Below are positions 31,548 through 43,260 of a DNA stretch of 44,248 nt, piece after piece (position 1 is the first letter of the stretch; the number at the start of each line of letters is the position of its first letter). Source of the DNA: Haplomitrium mnioides (taxonomy: Eukaryota; Marchantiophyta; Haplomitriopsida; Calobryales). Made by a program: the position numbers and the translations under genes. The notes under the pieces were generated by a model. The model did not search any database. It saw only the letters and a list, made by a program, of their open reading frames with translations, and was not told where the DNA came from. Location of the stretch: contig JBNGIS010020588.1 in NCBI GenBank assembly GCA_049999725.1, positions 28,990-73,237 of the forward strand, read 5' to 3'.

Positions 31548-34500
31548 TGTTAGTGTCTAGGATGGGAGATAAAGACATACACAAGGAGAGGTAAAGGAGG
31601 AAGAAAGCGAGAAAAGGAAGAAATCAGGCATGCAAATGGCAAAAATGGCAAACAACGGACACTATCCAAACAGAAGGATGAAAGACTTCTCAAATATTCA
31701 ATTAAAAGACTTTTATAGGATTTAGTTAAAAGACTTTTTATTATATTTAAAGTAGAAAAGCTCTTTAGGATCTAGAAATATGACCATAGAAATAGCACAA
31801 GTCTTCAAAAATTACAGGTACTAATCGGGTCAAGAAATAGATCAAGCAACAACAATAGCTCGAACATTCGAAAATGGAGACAAAGGGAGAAAAAATTGCT
31901 TCAGCAGAAAGAAAGAAAAAGGAACGACATCATTGTACATTAGGTTGTGTGTGTGTGTGTGTGTGTTGTAAATGTATGCGTATACATGTGTTGTGATTTT
32001 GTGAGATTTTGAAAAGGTTATTTGGGTTAATAAATATTAGTAAAGTATTAATTAAATATTAATTAACTAAGACTATGCCTAAGCTACCAGCCAAACCAAA
32101 AGGACAAGGTGGATAAAAAAAGGAAGGGATAAGATCATTTTGATCCCAAGGTGTACCTTGAAAGAAAGTTGCGCATGTTGATGGTTGAGGCCTTGAGACA
32201 AAAGAAAGAAAGGAATTTGATGGTTAAAGCCTTGAGAAAAAAGAAAGAAAGGAATTTGATGGTTAAGGCCTTGAGAAAAAGAAAGAAAGAAATTTGATGG
32301 TTAAGACCTTGAGAAAAGAAAGAAAGGACATTGGTAGTTAGGGTCTTGAAAAAAACAGAAAGGGAAAGGGAGTTGGGTGCGTGTGGATTAGGGCATCATT
32401 AAAGAAAGAAGAGGGGGCTCATTTTACCTCTCTCTCTCGGTCTCTCTCGCCTCTCTTTTTTTCTTGGGGCCAACGCCATTTCTTGGAGACAAGAAAATTT
32501 TGCTAGAGTCATGTGAGCAGGTTCGAGGGCTGGGAACTGAGAAATACTTGGCAACAGAACATAGGGAGAGAAAAACATCGTGGTGATGGGGAGATGGAAT
32601 AGTAGCATGCATGGAGAGAAGAACGATGGTCATCGGGAAGACAAGATCCCAAAAGTAGAGAATTGAATTGAGGGCCGTGTATGAAATGGGTGCTATGGTG
32701 TAGATGCATGGTGTGGTCGTAGTATTCTTGTAGTTGAGGAAGATGAGCGACGTAATCGGTGAATATGAAAGGATATGACATTCAGTTTAAAATTTCACTA
32801 TGGAGACGATGATCTAAGACGATAGAAAAGACCTTATGGAGTGGAAGGAACTGCAATATCTGTGGTCAAGATAGAGCTGCCGCAACATAAAACAGAAGGA
32901 CAATCAGTGCATTTGGTTCAGCTCACCTTGAAGCCAATCATGAGAAGATATGATAAGGAATTGGAGTGAATGGATGGAAGGCAGTGCGAGCATACCGGAT
33001 TGAAGACAAGGAACTGGAATGTTGTATGGGGGTTGAGTGGGCCCCGAGTGGAGTGATGGGGGTGATGAATGAGGAATCCGGGCTGTTAAGCTATCGGCGA
33101 AGTGGAGATTGAAAAAGAAAAAAAAAAAAAAAAAAAAGGAGGTTGAATGCGTTCGCGATGAAGGGAGTAGAGTGCACTCAGCAGCCAAGAAGATTGCAAC
33201 ACTAGAGAGAGCAAAAGGGACATTTGTTGGCGTTAGAATAGAAAAAGCCTCATGGATGCGCCTCTTCTTGGCTTTGTTGTTGAAAATTGTACAATGATTT
33301 GGCCACCGCACAACAAGTGGAAAAAAGCCCAACCTTTAACGACAAGGATGAAGTCATGGCGCCCTCCGCACCGCTACTTGTTCCCCAACCTATTCGCCTG
33401 AATGTATTCTTATGAAAGAATCAAACCTCACGGTGATGGTCTCAACTCCAAGCCTCAGCTAAAGCTACCTCTCAAAGGTGAGAATAGAGTATGAGTTGTG
33501 AGCTGTGACACGAATGTAATGGAAATAGCAGAGAGAGATCAAAGTGAAATGGACTAATAGCCACAACGAGACCACTACATAGATGGATTGTTGATAGCGT
33601 ATCCACTGATGTTCTTACAAGCTCATAGGGTGGAGGTTTAGTTTGAAATCAGTTGGGCGGAGTGTGAGGATGAGGTCTATTACCTCCTATGTATAGACTC
33701 GATCACAAGCAGTTGGTCGGCAATGTGGTGAGGATATGAGTTGGAGAGAACCTCTTGATATAACGAGTAGCCATGTGGGGAAAGACAAGATATTGGTGTC
33801 TACCAATTGATATAATGATGAGTTATGCGGTGAAGTTAAGGATTGGGAGTTGACAGTTGGAGATGCTTCTAATAGAGGAAGATATAAAGAAGGGACACAA
33901 GTATTGTCAAAGGCATGAGGTTTTGGAATAGGGTGTGAAAGCTAATAGGTGCTGGGTAAGTGAGGTAAAGATTGGGCAATAATAATAGAGAGATAACTCG
34001 ATCTCGGTAGGAAGAATTTTGGTGATGAACGATTGCATTTTGGACTAAGGAGGAATCTGGATTGGTGAAAAGGAAGGAGGCGAGGTGAATGGGTGCTTAA
34101 GTGAAGGAACTACATAGATAAGTTGAGAATGAGATAGAATTTGGAGAAAAGGCATCGGAGCACTGAGGCTGAAGATTCATGAAGTTTGGTGTTAGTGAAG
34201 AAGTTGTCCTACGTGAGACCGTTGGCTCATGATTGTATTGCTACTTTCCAAAGATGCATCCGGAGGCTAGTAGCGAAGGTAAAGAAAACATTGGGGAAAA
34301 GTTTATGTGTTGTGTGTTTGTTTGTGAGTGTAGTGTTTTGTTTCATTTTGCTATGTTCGGTTCAAGTGTTGGGTATGTGGAGTGGTGTTTAGTATAGTCC
34401 GTGTGGTGGGTTCTTATGTCTTGTAATAGTTCACTTATTGGAGTTTAGTGAAGGTTGTTATAGCATTGGAGTGCACGCTTGAGGACGCTAGAACCCAATG

Positions 34501-34945
34501 AGGGTTAAGACTTGAAGTATGTTTGTATTTGTAATGTGTATCTGTCCATTGAGTAAAGTGCTATTTCAGGTTATGTGAATGTGTATGAACCTTGGCACGC
34601 ATGTGAATGATATGTTCTTCCAAGTTATAACACAAAAAATCCAACACTAGTGCTTTATTTTATTTATGCTATGTGTTCCATCTCCTAAACTAAAAGACAA
34701 AATTGCAAGCTCACACTCGTTTGCAAGTCGTTAGTCGGTCTTGAGGGAAGAAGCACCCTCACAATCCATTGAGTCCTAGTAGACCTCACTACCACAACGA
34801 CCAAGTGTATCCCTAGATAGCGCGATCAGCGAGAGTCCTTCTCAATTCCAACCCAGTTACTCATATCTAGAAGTTAGGCTTTATACTACAACACCGACCA
34901 AAAGCAGGTCTCCTCCTCCTATGCCCTACACTTCAAGACCTAACA
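31548..34945 (+). mobile_element. 3' LTR of the outer gypsy element (3.40 kb)
   Basis: Starts TGTTAGTGTCTAGGATGG and ends CACTTCAAGACCTAACA, followed by AGGGG and minisatellite. It carries about 0.8 kb (approximately 33705-34512) that the 5' LTR lacks. It has five rather than seven copies of the 35-40-bp repeat, a shorter GT run (31945-31967) and an A-run near 33116-33137. Very long LTRs are known in some Tat/Athila-lineage elements. Confidence 0.95.
32178..32365 (+). repeat. 35-40-bp tandem repeat in outer 3' LTR, five units
   Basis: Same unit as at 13650-13905 but two copies fewer. The first and last units correspond between the LTRs, so the change is internal. Confidence 0.9.
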
Positions 34946-35281
34946 AGGGGCCATGGACTTACCGGCCAAGGAGGGTCTGGGGGCAAGAACGAAGGCCAAA
35001 GAGGGGTCATGGACGGACCGGCTAAAGAGGGTCTAGGGGCAAGAACGAAGGTCAAGGAGGGGCTATGGACTGAAGGGCAAAGGAGGGTCTAGGGGCAAGA
35101 ACGACATCCAAGGAGGGGTCATAGACGGACCAGCCAAGAAAGGTCTAGAGGCAAGAACGAAGGCCAAGGAGGGGCCATGGACGGACCGGCCAAGGAGGGT
35201 CTAGGGGCAAGAATGAAAGCCAAGGAGGGGTCATGGACGGACCAGCCAAGGAGGGTCTTGAGGCAAGAATGAAGGCCAAGG
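34946..35281 (+). repeat. Minisatellite block IV, right part (B units only)
   Basis: Resumes with AGGGGCCATGGAC and continues as about six 56-bp B units without A units, unlike the field to the left. It ends at GAAGGCCAAGG. It includes the right copy of the AGGGG target duplication. Confidence 0.93.
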
Positions 35282-37010
35282 CGTTTCTATTTCAATGAAT
35301 GGGTTTCTAATAAATTTTATATGTTTTGATCACTTTTTGATCTTGGGAATATTGTTATGAAACTTGAAAATAATTAGTTGTAATGTTTTGCATGTATTAT
35401 GTTTGATGATGCTCATCTTTTTCAAAGAAAAGTTTCTAAGCACTTTTGGCAAAATGTTCCAAATAAATTTTGTTAATACAATGAGTTTATGAAATAAGAA
35501 AATTGGAGGTAAAAATTATTTGTTTTTGCAAAAAAATCATAAACGTCAAATTCGTAGTTTTTGAAGCTCAAATTGGAAAACCAAAATTTTTGAGCACTAA
35601 ATGAAACATGAACGCAATAGGAGTTTCTAGTTCAAAATAGCGACAATTTCTTTTGGAGGTAATGCAAAGTGGAAAGGGCCACTACTTCACAAAGGTATTT
35701 AAGACGTCTCTGAAGAGGTGCAATTCACACTCTTAGAGATCACCAAACTATGATAGTGTTGTAAACATAAGCTAACATAATGTTTCACTTCGAGGGAGGT
35801 ATATGAGGAGGAACCTCCCTTTAGTATGTTGTCGTAGTGTAATAGTGAAGGCTCTACTAGATCTAGCTCATATTTTAACTGGATTAGAAGTTCTCATGCT
35901 AACTTTTGCCCTAACTTTCGGGTCTAGCTCAATACTAAGGGTCATGTCAGAATTGCTCATCGATTAACACCACACTCTAAGCAAGGCCATGAGAATCAAG
36001 ATCACATATTTGCAACTCATGGTAAAACAAAATCATAAGAGCAATGGTAAAGTAGGAAGTTAGGATCAACATACTCTTCTTAAACTCTTGGTAGCTATAA
36101 AAACATTAAACAAAGCATCAATTAGCTCTCTCTTCAGCAAACCATGAACTCATGATAGGAAAAGAGCTAGAGATGCAACGTTTTATCAATATATAACTGC
36201 ATCTTTATGTGCACATGAATTTTTAAGAGAACATGCATAGGAGTGAACCAAAAATGCGCATTTCACTTTGCGAATGGCAAGCTTCATGGATCTTTACATT
36301 GGCGATATAGCATGGGTTTCATATTTGGAGGGTCAATATCAATCACTATAATGAAGGGGCTTCTAATGTTGGGAGAAAAATCTACCAGAAAACTATTAAG
36401 GACATCCAATAGTGGGTCATTTAACAAGCAAAACTCTAAAGTTGGGAACAAAATCTTAAGAAGGTTGAACCTAGATATGGGGTTTCTAATTGATTGGGAA
36501 AGCTCTTGCTAGTAGTTCTAATAATGAGTGTAGGATAAAATGTTGGCGATACTACACCAAAACTTCTAATGTTAGTGGGGGAATCTACAGTTTCATAGTC
36601 GGAACTAAGGCTCACAAATAGTTCAAATAGGTATAGAAAGCGTCAGGTACTATGGGACTCTAACTTTGATTCTATAGATTCAAAGTTGGACAAGAGGATG
36701 ACATGTGTCCTATATCTAGTGAGGGAATTAATATCTTTTAGGTACTACTGTCGGCTCTAGACTCAAAAGCTAAATTTTGAGAAGATAGGTTGATGATCCG
36801 TTGTGATGTCATCTATATGTTGTGTTGGAATGTGGCCGTCAAGCTACCTCGTTGAAAAACATTGTCAAGGTTTACCTACAAGATAAAAGGTAGAGACTAG
36901 TGGATAAATGATTGGATTGGAAAAGAAAAATTTAAAAATTAAAAATTCTAAAAATCGAGAGAAAGACTTTCGATGATAAACAAAGAACAAGTTGGATGAG
37001 GTCAAAGTTC
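35282..37010. other. Unassigned AT-rich stretch
   Basis: No domain, LTR or tandem array was recognised. An 89-codon ORF at 36243-36512 has no recognised motif. The abrupt change from minisatellite at 35281 could be the edge of another insertion. Confidence 0.5.
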
Positions 37011-38157
37011 TAGCGGCATAAGAATCCACATGAATATTTTTTAGAATTTGAATGTGGTTAGATCACTATCATAGAATGTGAGGCATTGTGATGAAGTATG
37101 GAAAAGACTTAGAAGTTATTAGTAGAAACTTAGATTTGATGGTTTTTCTTCAATATGTAGATTTGAGTATAGAGTGGATTGTGCTCTTATAAGAGATTTT
37201 TAGAAGCTAATATTTTATAAAAGAATATGATTTTGATCAGGTAACTAGCAAAAACTTATAAAAGTGAAAAAACTCTTGTAAACCAGAAGTTGAAATCAGT
37301 CCAAGTTACAATAGTGTTATGGAGAAAAGTTAAAATAGAGAGTATCTAAAAAATATAAAATACAAAGACTATTAAACAAGTAGAAAGCGTATCCTACAAG
37401 ATTTCAAACTAGTTATAGTAAATGAAAATTGAATAAGTCTAAAGGATTTTATAGAGATTCTTCTAAAATAGACTAAAGAGGAGAAAAGTCAAGAAAAGTC
37501 AATTTGTTCTTTGACTTATTCTTTGAAAAAATCTCAAAGTATCATCTTAGAATTTTTTTGCAAAGACAAATACAAGGCAAAAAAGTATTGGATCAATCAT
37601 TGAGATTCTTTGACAAGAGAAGCTTCAAATGAGAAGCTTCTTTTTGAAGAATAAAACAAAAGATGGAAATACTTTAGAAGCACTTTTTGGATTTAATAAT
37701 AGAGAGATAATCACCATGGATTCTCTATATATGGTGGTAGAATACAAAGTCTTACTCCTAGTAATTATCTAGACTAGTATGTAAGGAGGAGGAGGAGAGA
37801 GAAAATTGACTTGTTTTCATTTTAGACTTGAGACTTAGGAGTTGTGAGAGACCTTTGGAGAAGCGTTTGGAGAAGCTCTTGGAGGAGCTACTTTGAGGAC
37901 TCATTGGAGGAGTGGTTTTTCATATAGTGAGGAGTGTGCTAGAAGGGTGAGAGCAAGAGTCTTTTGTGTGAGAACATTTGGAGTAAAGAGTTGAGGATTT
38001 CCAATATATTTTGTATTGAGTACTTACACTTTGTAGGCTTTGTAGAATTTGTTGTGTATTAATGATTGCAACCACACTTCAATTCACCTCTCATATTCAA
38101 TGTGCACTTAATATCAAAGTCATAGAAGGAGAAACTCACAAAGTCTCTAGATCTTTA
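37011..38157 (+). mobile_element. 5' LTR of the old gypsy element (~1.15 kb)
   Basis: Begins TAGCGGCATAAGAATC, where the solo LTR has TGAAGGCATGAGAT and the 3' copy TAAAGGCATAGGAT. It ends near TAGATCTTTA. Its boundaries are set by the points where the similarity to the solo LTR stops. The adjoining TTTGGGTTCCG may be the primer-binding site, but the tRNA is not identified. Confidence 0.75.
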
Positions 38158-39240
38158 TTTGGGTTCCGTAACAATGTTGCAATCACCCAAAATGTAAACC
38201 TATCTTCAATTCAACCTCTTAGTCTTCAATTGCCCATAAGTATGAGTGTAGAACTTCAAATGACTCGAAATTTCGTGCAGAGGGATGCTACTCTTTGTGA
38301 GCTTTTGATCATTACCTTGCTATAACTTTTCCTTCTCTGGAAACTCCTTGAACCTTCATGAAACTGAACTCTTTCTTCTCTTCCTTTAGGGTTTTTCCTA
38401 AAAGAAAGTTAACTTCATTTTTACTTGTTATAAGAACAACTCTAAGTAAATGCCTTTGTAGAACAGAGCACAAATAAGGTAGAAACAGCAAAGAAAATTT
38501 TCTCTCTTGATCATTTGATAAGTGGATGAAGTCATTTGAACATTCGCCACCGACTATTCACCATTTACCCATTGAGATCTCATCGCTCTCCATAGGTGAT
38601 AATAGGCAAGAGTACTAGAATGGGTGAATTCATCACCGAAGTTAGAAAATTATCACCAAAGTGATATACTATCCACTTTCGAAAGTGGTCTCGAGGAATT
38701 ATCCGCAGCCCAATGAAGAATGGATTTGGAAGAGGAAAATTAGGAGCAAAAAATAATCCTTTGTCCATTTCCAAGATTGCCACCCATAAGCTCCTTCAAC
38801 TCCACCGTAGAACTTCCGTGCCTCAAGCGCTCACTCCCCTCTTCGATATCTGTCCCTCTACTGGTTGTTCCCTCGATGATCCCCTTCCTTCCCTGCTGCT
38901 TTCTCTATTATCTTCAAAATATTTGAGCGCATAATCCAAAAGAATCCATGAACAACCAATAAGATGGTCTTGTCCTTACCTATAGGATCTCGAGAATCTT
39001 CCATGTAGTACTGGCAAACTCTACTTGTTAGTTTCTACAAGCTTCTCGATAGATGTCTTGCTACTTCTTCTTGACTTTTCTCTGATTTGAACTCTGGTAA
39101 GAAGATGACTTTTCCCCATTCTTTTGTTACTTTTTTATGCATTAGCTGAACCACAACACCAGCGGGAGTGGCTCTTCCGCTACAAGCTTCAAATCCACCC
39201 ATGAATGAGGTCTTAACATTGACTAAATGTCTAGAAAAGT
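38158..39240 (+). other. Leader or 5' gag region of the old gypsy element
   Basis: No clear gag core is visible. Short ORFs on both strands (for example 121 codons at 39400-39035 minus) carry no recognised domain. A foreign insertion or gene fragment in this stretch cannot be excluded. Confidence 0.45.
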
Positions 39241-40330
39241 TGAGTTTGAAACTTGTGCAGACTTTGTAGAGAAGACCTAATTGACTTATGCCTAATGAAG
39301 GGGAGCCAATGCGACAAGAGAACATGGAAAATGACACATGTTTTGGATGCGAAGGAGTGCACTTCATCAAAAATTGCCCAGATTGACAGAATGGTGCCAA
39401 TGGAAATGGTGGATATGGAGGTGTTAATCAAGCTCAATAGAGGGTCATTGCCTTAATCAACATTGGAAAGGCTCCCTATGGTGAGGTGGGAGGAAGTTCA
39501 ACCAATCGATGAGTGGATATGTTGGTTCATGAAAGAAAGCGAGCTTGAGTAGTTGAGGAGACTATGGGATATAAGCCATCACCAAGTCAAGAGAGCCATC
39601 ACGATGTGGACATGACCAAGAAGCCAAGTAAATTGAGAAGGCTATTGGAGATGGAAGATATTGGGAACTCACAAACCAATATCATGGTGGGATAATTGGT
39701 GGCAATGAATCTAATGTTGTGAAAGGAGTTACATGGAGGAATGAGCACCAAATGACTTCCAATAAAGAAGAAAGTCTCAATCAACAGTTGCTTTGTAAGT
39801 GGCATGGATACTAAGATATATGCAAAGACTTCAAAAATTGATGTCATATGTAAGAGATATGTGGTTCTTAAAAAGTTGTTAGATTGAGGTTTGGCAGTCA
39901 ATGCAATGTCTGAAGATTTGATGAAGAAGTTGGGCTTGAAACTCACAAGACTTTTGTGGTTTACAGTATGGACAACAAGTCAAGAGTGCGCCCACTTTGA
40001 GTAATTGAAAAGGTGGCAATCATGATCATGGGTATTTCTATCTCTCTCTACCTTTTCAAGTTTTGAAAGAGTTGAGCTATGATATGTTGCTAAGAAGACC
40101 ATGGTTGCGACGAGTGAGGACCACGAATAATTGGCACAAGAATCACATCACAATTGGGACAAAGACTCATCAAGTGAGAGTATCAGTGGATGGCAATGGG
40201 GAAGAGATGAGTGACTTGGAAAAAGAAACCATAGAGTACATGTCCAATGATGATGAGTATGAGAGCGATATTTCTGATGTGGATGCCGATTTGGAAGAGT
40301 CATTTGATGAAGAACTCGATTCACCATGAA
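39240..40330 (+). pseudogene. gag end and protease of the old gypsy element
   Basis: A zinc-knuckle relic (TCFGCEGVHFIKNCPD, one residue short before His) lies near 39338-39380. Protease-like sequence near 39870-39945 (LKKLLD, stop, GLAVNAMSEDLMKKLGLKL) has the codon after the catalytic Asp changed to TGA. YDMLLRRPWLRR (near 40078) is the conserved segment after protease. An acidic stretch (DDEYESDISDVDADLEES) follows, ending at TGA 40327. Several stops and frame changes occur. Confidence 0.75.
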
Positions 40331-40380
40331 TGTGTGCTATTGAGATAATACCAAAGGCAACCAGAAAAAAAGCTTGAGTA

Positions 40381-43150
40381 CAAAAGAATACATTGGCAAT
40401 GGAAGAAGTGGAGCGACGGATTGCAACACTACGCTATGGAGAGGAGGTTACAAGTGAAGAAAAATGGAAGTTTGAAGAACTTTTTTGTAAGTATATCCAT
40501 GTTTTTGCTTTTGGACATGAAGATTTGAAAATAGTGACACTTGAAGAGCATTGAATTGACTTGGAAAGCTCAGCCAAAGCAGTTCAACAAAAGCAACGAT
40601 GGATGGACCCTTCAACTGCAAAGTTTGTCAAAGTAGAGATTGACAAAATGAAGGAGTTGGGGTTCATTTATGAGACTGATAATTTACAATGGGTTTCTCC
40701 CATTGTTGTCATAAAAAAAATGGTAAGCTTTGAGTGTGTGTGGATTCAAGAAGTTAAATGTTGTTACAAATAAGGATTATTATCCACTTTCATTCATTGT
40801 TGAGATTCTTGAAGAAGTAGCTTGATATGAGCCGTATTCCTTTGGGGATGGACATATTAGGTGTAAGAAAATTCCAATTGCATTGTAACATCAACGATTG
40901 ACAATCTTCACTAGTCTTTGGGGTACTCTTTCTTTTTGAGTCATACCTTTTGGCTTATCTAATGCACCAATGATTTTTCAAAGATTTATGAATGAAATCT
41001 TTGAGGCTTTCTTGGGAAAAATTGTGAGGGACTTTATTGATGATTTTTGTGTGTATGAGAGTAAGAAAGAGCATTTTGACCACTTGGAGAAAATTATTCA
41101 ACGTTTGGATTCAGCAAAAATGTCTTTAAATCCAAAGAAATGCATATTTGAGTGTCGACAGGGAGTGTTGCTATGGCACATCATTTCTAAAGATGGGTTG
41201 GATGTGGATCCAGAAAAAGTACTCAAGATTCAAGCCCTTCCTTTTCAAATCAATGTCACAAAGTTGCGATCTTTCTTGGGAAAGGTAAGCTACTATCGTT
41301 GTTCTATTTTGGACTTTTCAGCAAAAGCAATGGCATTGAACTACTACTTGAAGAAAACAGTGGAATACTCATTGATATTTAATGAAGAAGGTGCCAAATC
41401 CTCATTTGAATGTTTGAAGAAAGTAGGGACAAGCACGTCAGTATTGGTAAACTCAATTCAGAGTAAGCCTTTCCTCTTATTTATGAATGCTTGGAATGTG
41501 GCTCTTGGATGAACTTTAAGTCAAAAGTACAAGGAGGGGCATGATCATCTAATAGTATTTGCAAGTTGACAAATGGTAGCATTCAAAAAGAACCATTTGG
41601 TAATTGAAAGAGAAGGTTTGGGTGTGATTTTTGGCATAAAAATGTTTTGTTATTATTTGTTGGGTGGGCGATTTACTATTGTACTTGGCAACAAGGCTTT
41701 GAAATATATTTTCAATAAGCCTAATTCTGAAGGAAGAATTGCTAGGTGGAAGCTTTTGTTGGTTGAATTCAATTATAATATTGAAGATTGACTAACAAAG
41801 AAGAATTTGAATGCCGATATGTTTTAATGAGCATATGATGAGAGTGGTCATAAAGCGGTTAAGGAGGAGTTTTCGAATGAGAATATCTTTAATATGAGTG
41901 TTATTCATGAGGAGTACGGTGATGTCTACAATTATTTGTTGGAAGAAAGATATATGAAGGGAATGAAGCAACACAACAAGGCTGCCTTTGCTCGTGACTG
42001 TCAACTTAAGTTTTTGGTTGAAAATACTTTGTTTTACCAAGGCTCTAACAATCTTCTTCAAAGAGCAATGAGCAAGAAAGAAAACCAACAATTAATGAAT
42101 GAATTTTATGATGGAGTATGTGGTGATCACTTTGTCAAGAAAGCAACATCGTACAAGATTTTAGATGGAGGGTACCGTTGGCAAGGTTTGCTCAAAGATT
42201 GTTTGGAGTTTTGCAAGATATGTGATGCATGTCAATCATTTGCAAAGAAGTATACTTATCCTTCTCCTTTGCAACCGGTTCTGCATTTGGGCTCTTTTGA
42301 CTCCAACTTCATGATGGAATTTGGTTGTGGTGGTAGCATTATATTACTTAAGCAAATGGGTAGAGGCTTGTCTTGCCAAGAAAGCTATAGAAGAGGAAGT
42401 GGGGAGATTTCTTTACGGACGAATCATCACAAGTTTTGGTTACTCATTAAAAATTGTGATGGTTGGAGGCTTACAGTTTGTAAGTAGAGCAACTTGAGCA
42501 ATGTTGGAGCATTATTTCATCAAGCAATAGATGACTACCTCATACAAGCCAAATGAAAATGGAGAGGCAGAGCGGACCAACTTTACACCATGTCACATGC
42601 TAGCAAAAGATGCAGATTTAGAAGGAGCTAAGCATACATTCGATAAGAGGCTCCATACAATTCTTTAGGAGTATTGCAAAACTAGGAAGGCTTCAACTTG
42701 GTACACACTTTTTTGCCTCACTTATAGTTTGGAATCAATCTTGCCTATTGAGTTTGATCTTCCTACGTTTGGAACTACAAATGTGGAAAGGCATGAGGAA
42801 GGAAATATGGAATTGGCTACATGAACTCGTATCCAACAATTGATAGAGCTAGGAGAAGCATGTGTGATGGCTGAGATCAATATTCACAAGGCCCAAGACC
42901 AGCAAAAGAAGAGTCATAACATGAGATGTAGGAAGAGAAGACCTATGATGTTTCAACAAGTAGATTGGGTAATGTTATTTGACTCTATTCGATATAAGTA
43001 AAAGCAAAAAACAATTCTTACCAAGGTATATTAGACCTTTTGTTGTGCAAAGCATGCATTCTAGCAACACTTATGACTTGTCTCAATTAAAGTGAAGACA
43101 TTATTATTATGTGAACTATAACAAAATGAAACCCTTTTACACTTGTAAGG
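40381..43150 (+). pseudogene. pol: RT, RNase H and integrase of the old gypsy element
   Basis: RT: KVEIDKMKELGFIYETD and WVSPIVVIKK (near 40690), FGLSNAPMIFQRFM (near 40960), active site FIDD (near 41036) and LNPKKCIFECRQGVLL. RNase H: LVIEREGLGVIFGIKMF and LGNKALKYIFNKP (41600-41720). Integrase: the zinc-finger region EFYDGVCGDHF...CKICDACQ (near 42095-42235) has Tyr at the first His. The catalytic core is scrambled, and a tail like FVVQSMHSSNTYDLSQL lies near 43035-43090. Breaks occur at 40560, 40773, 41512, 41570, 41791 and elsewhere. Confidence 0.85.
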
Positions 43151-43198
43151 AAGAACTCACTCCAACGGCGGAATTAAACCTTATAGATAGGTAAAATA

Positions 43199-43260
43199 TA
43201 AAGGCATAGGATCATTTTGTGAGAATTTGAATTTGCTTAGACCACTATTATGGAACATGA
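43199..43260 (+). mobile_element. Truncated 3' LTR of the old gypsy element
   Basis: TAAAGGCATAGGATCATTTT, then GAGAATTTGAATTTGC, matches the first ~60 bp of the other two LTR copies. It stops at AACATGAG, where GC-richer sequence starting TGTCACTCC begins. Confidence 0.75.

Larger units (their letters stand above)
13008..34945 (+). mobile_element. Outer Ty3/gypsy element (Athila/Tat type), split by a nested element
   Basis: Total span is 21,938 bp, of which 10,882 bp plus one 5-bp duplication are the nested element, so the element itself is about 11 kb. LTRs are 13008-15670 and 31548-34945, with ends TGTTAG...CTAACA, flanked by AGGGG. The order on the plus strand is LTR, degenerate tRNA-Asp-type primer-binding site, gag, protease, RT, remnant of integrase, [nested element], polypurine tract, LTR. 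Hand comparison of a 290-bp LTR section gave roughly 7-8% differences, mostly transitions. Internal deletion and many stops make it non-autonomous. Confidence 0.93.
37011..43260 (+). mobile_element. Old Ty3/gypsy element with truncated 3' LTR
   Basis: 5' LTR 37011-38157, internal region with gag, protease, RT, RNase H and integrase traces (about 39240-43150), and the first ~60 bp of a 3' LTR (43199-43260). Frequent stops and frameshifts show it is older than the 13-35 kb elements. The LTR family is that of the solo LTR at 10671-11918. Confidence 0.85.

Noticed and set aside
36243-36512. 89-codon plus-strand ORF
   Set aside because: No recognised domain, AT-rich non-coding surroundings, and length within chance expectation.
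39035-39400. 121-codon minus-strand ORF as a captured host gene fragment
   Set aside because: No family could be recognised, and it overlaps the zinc-knuckle relic of the old gypsy element on the other strand.
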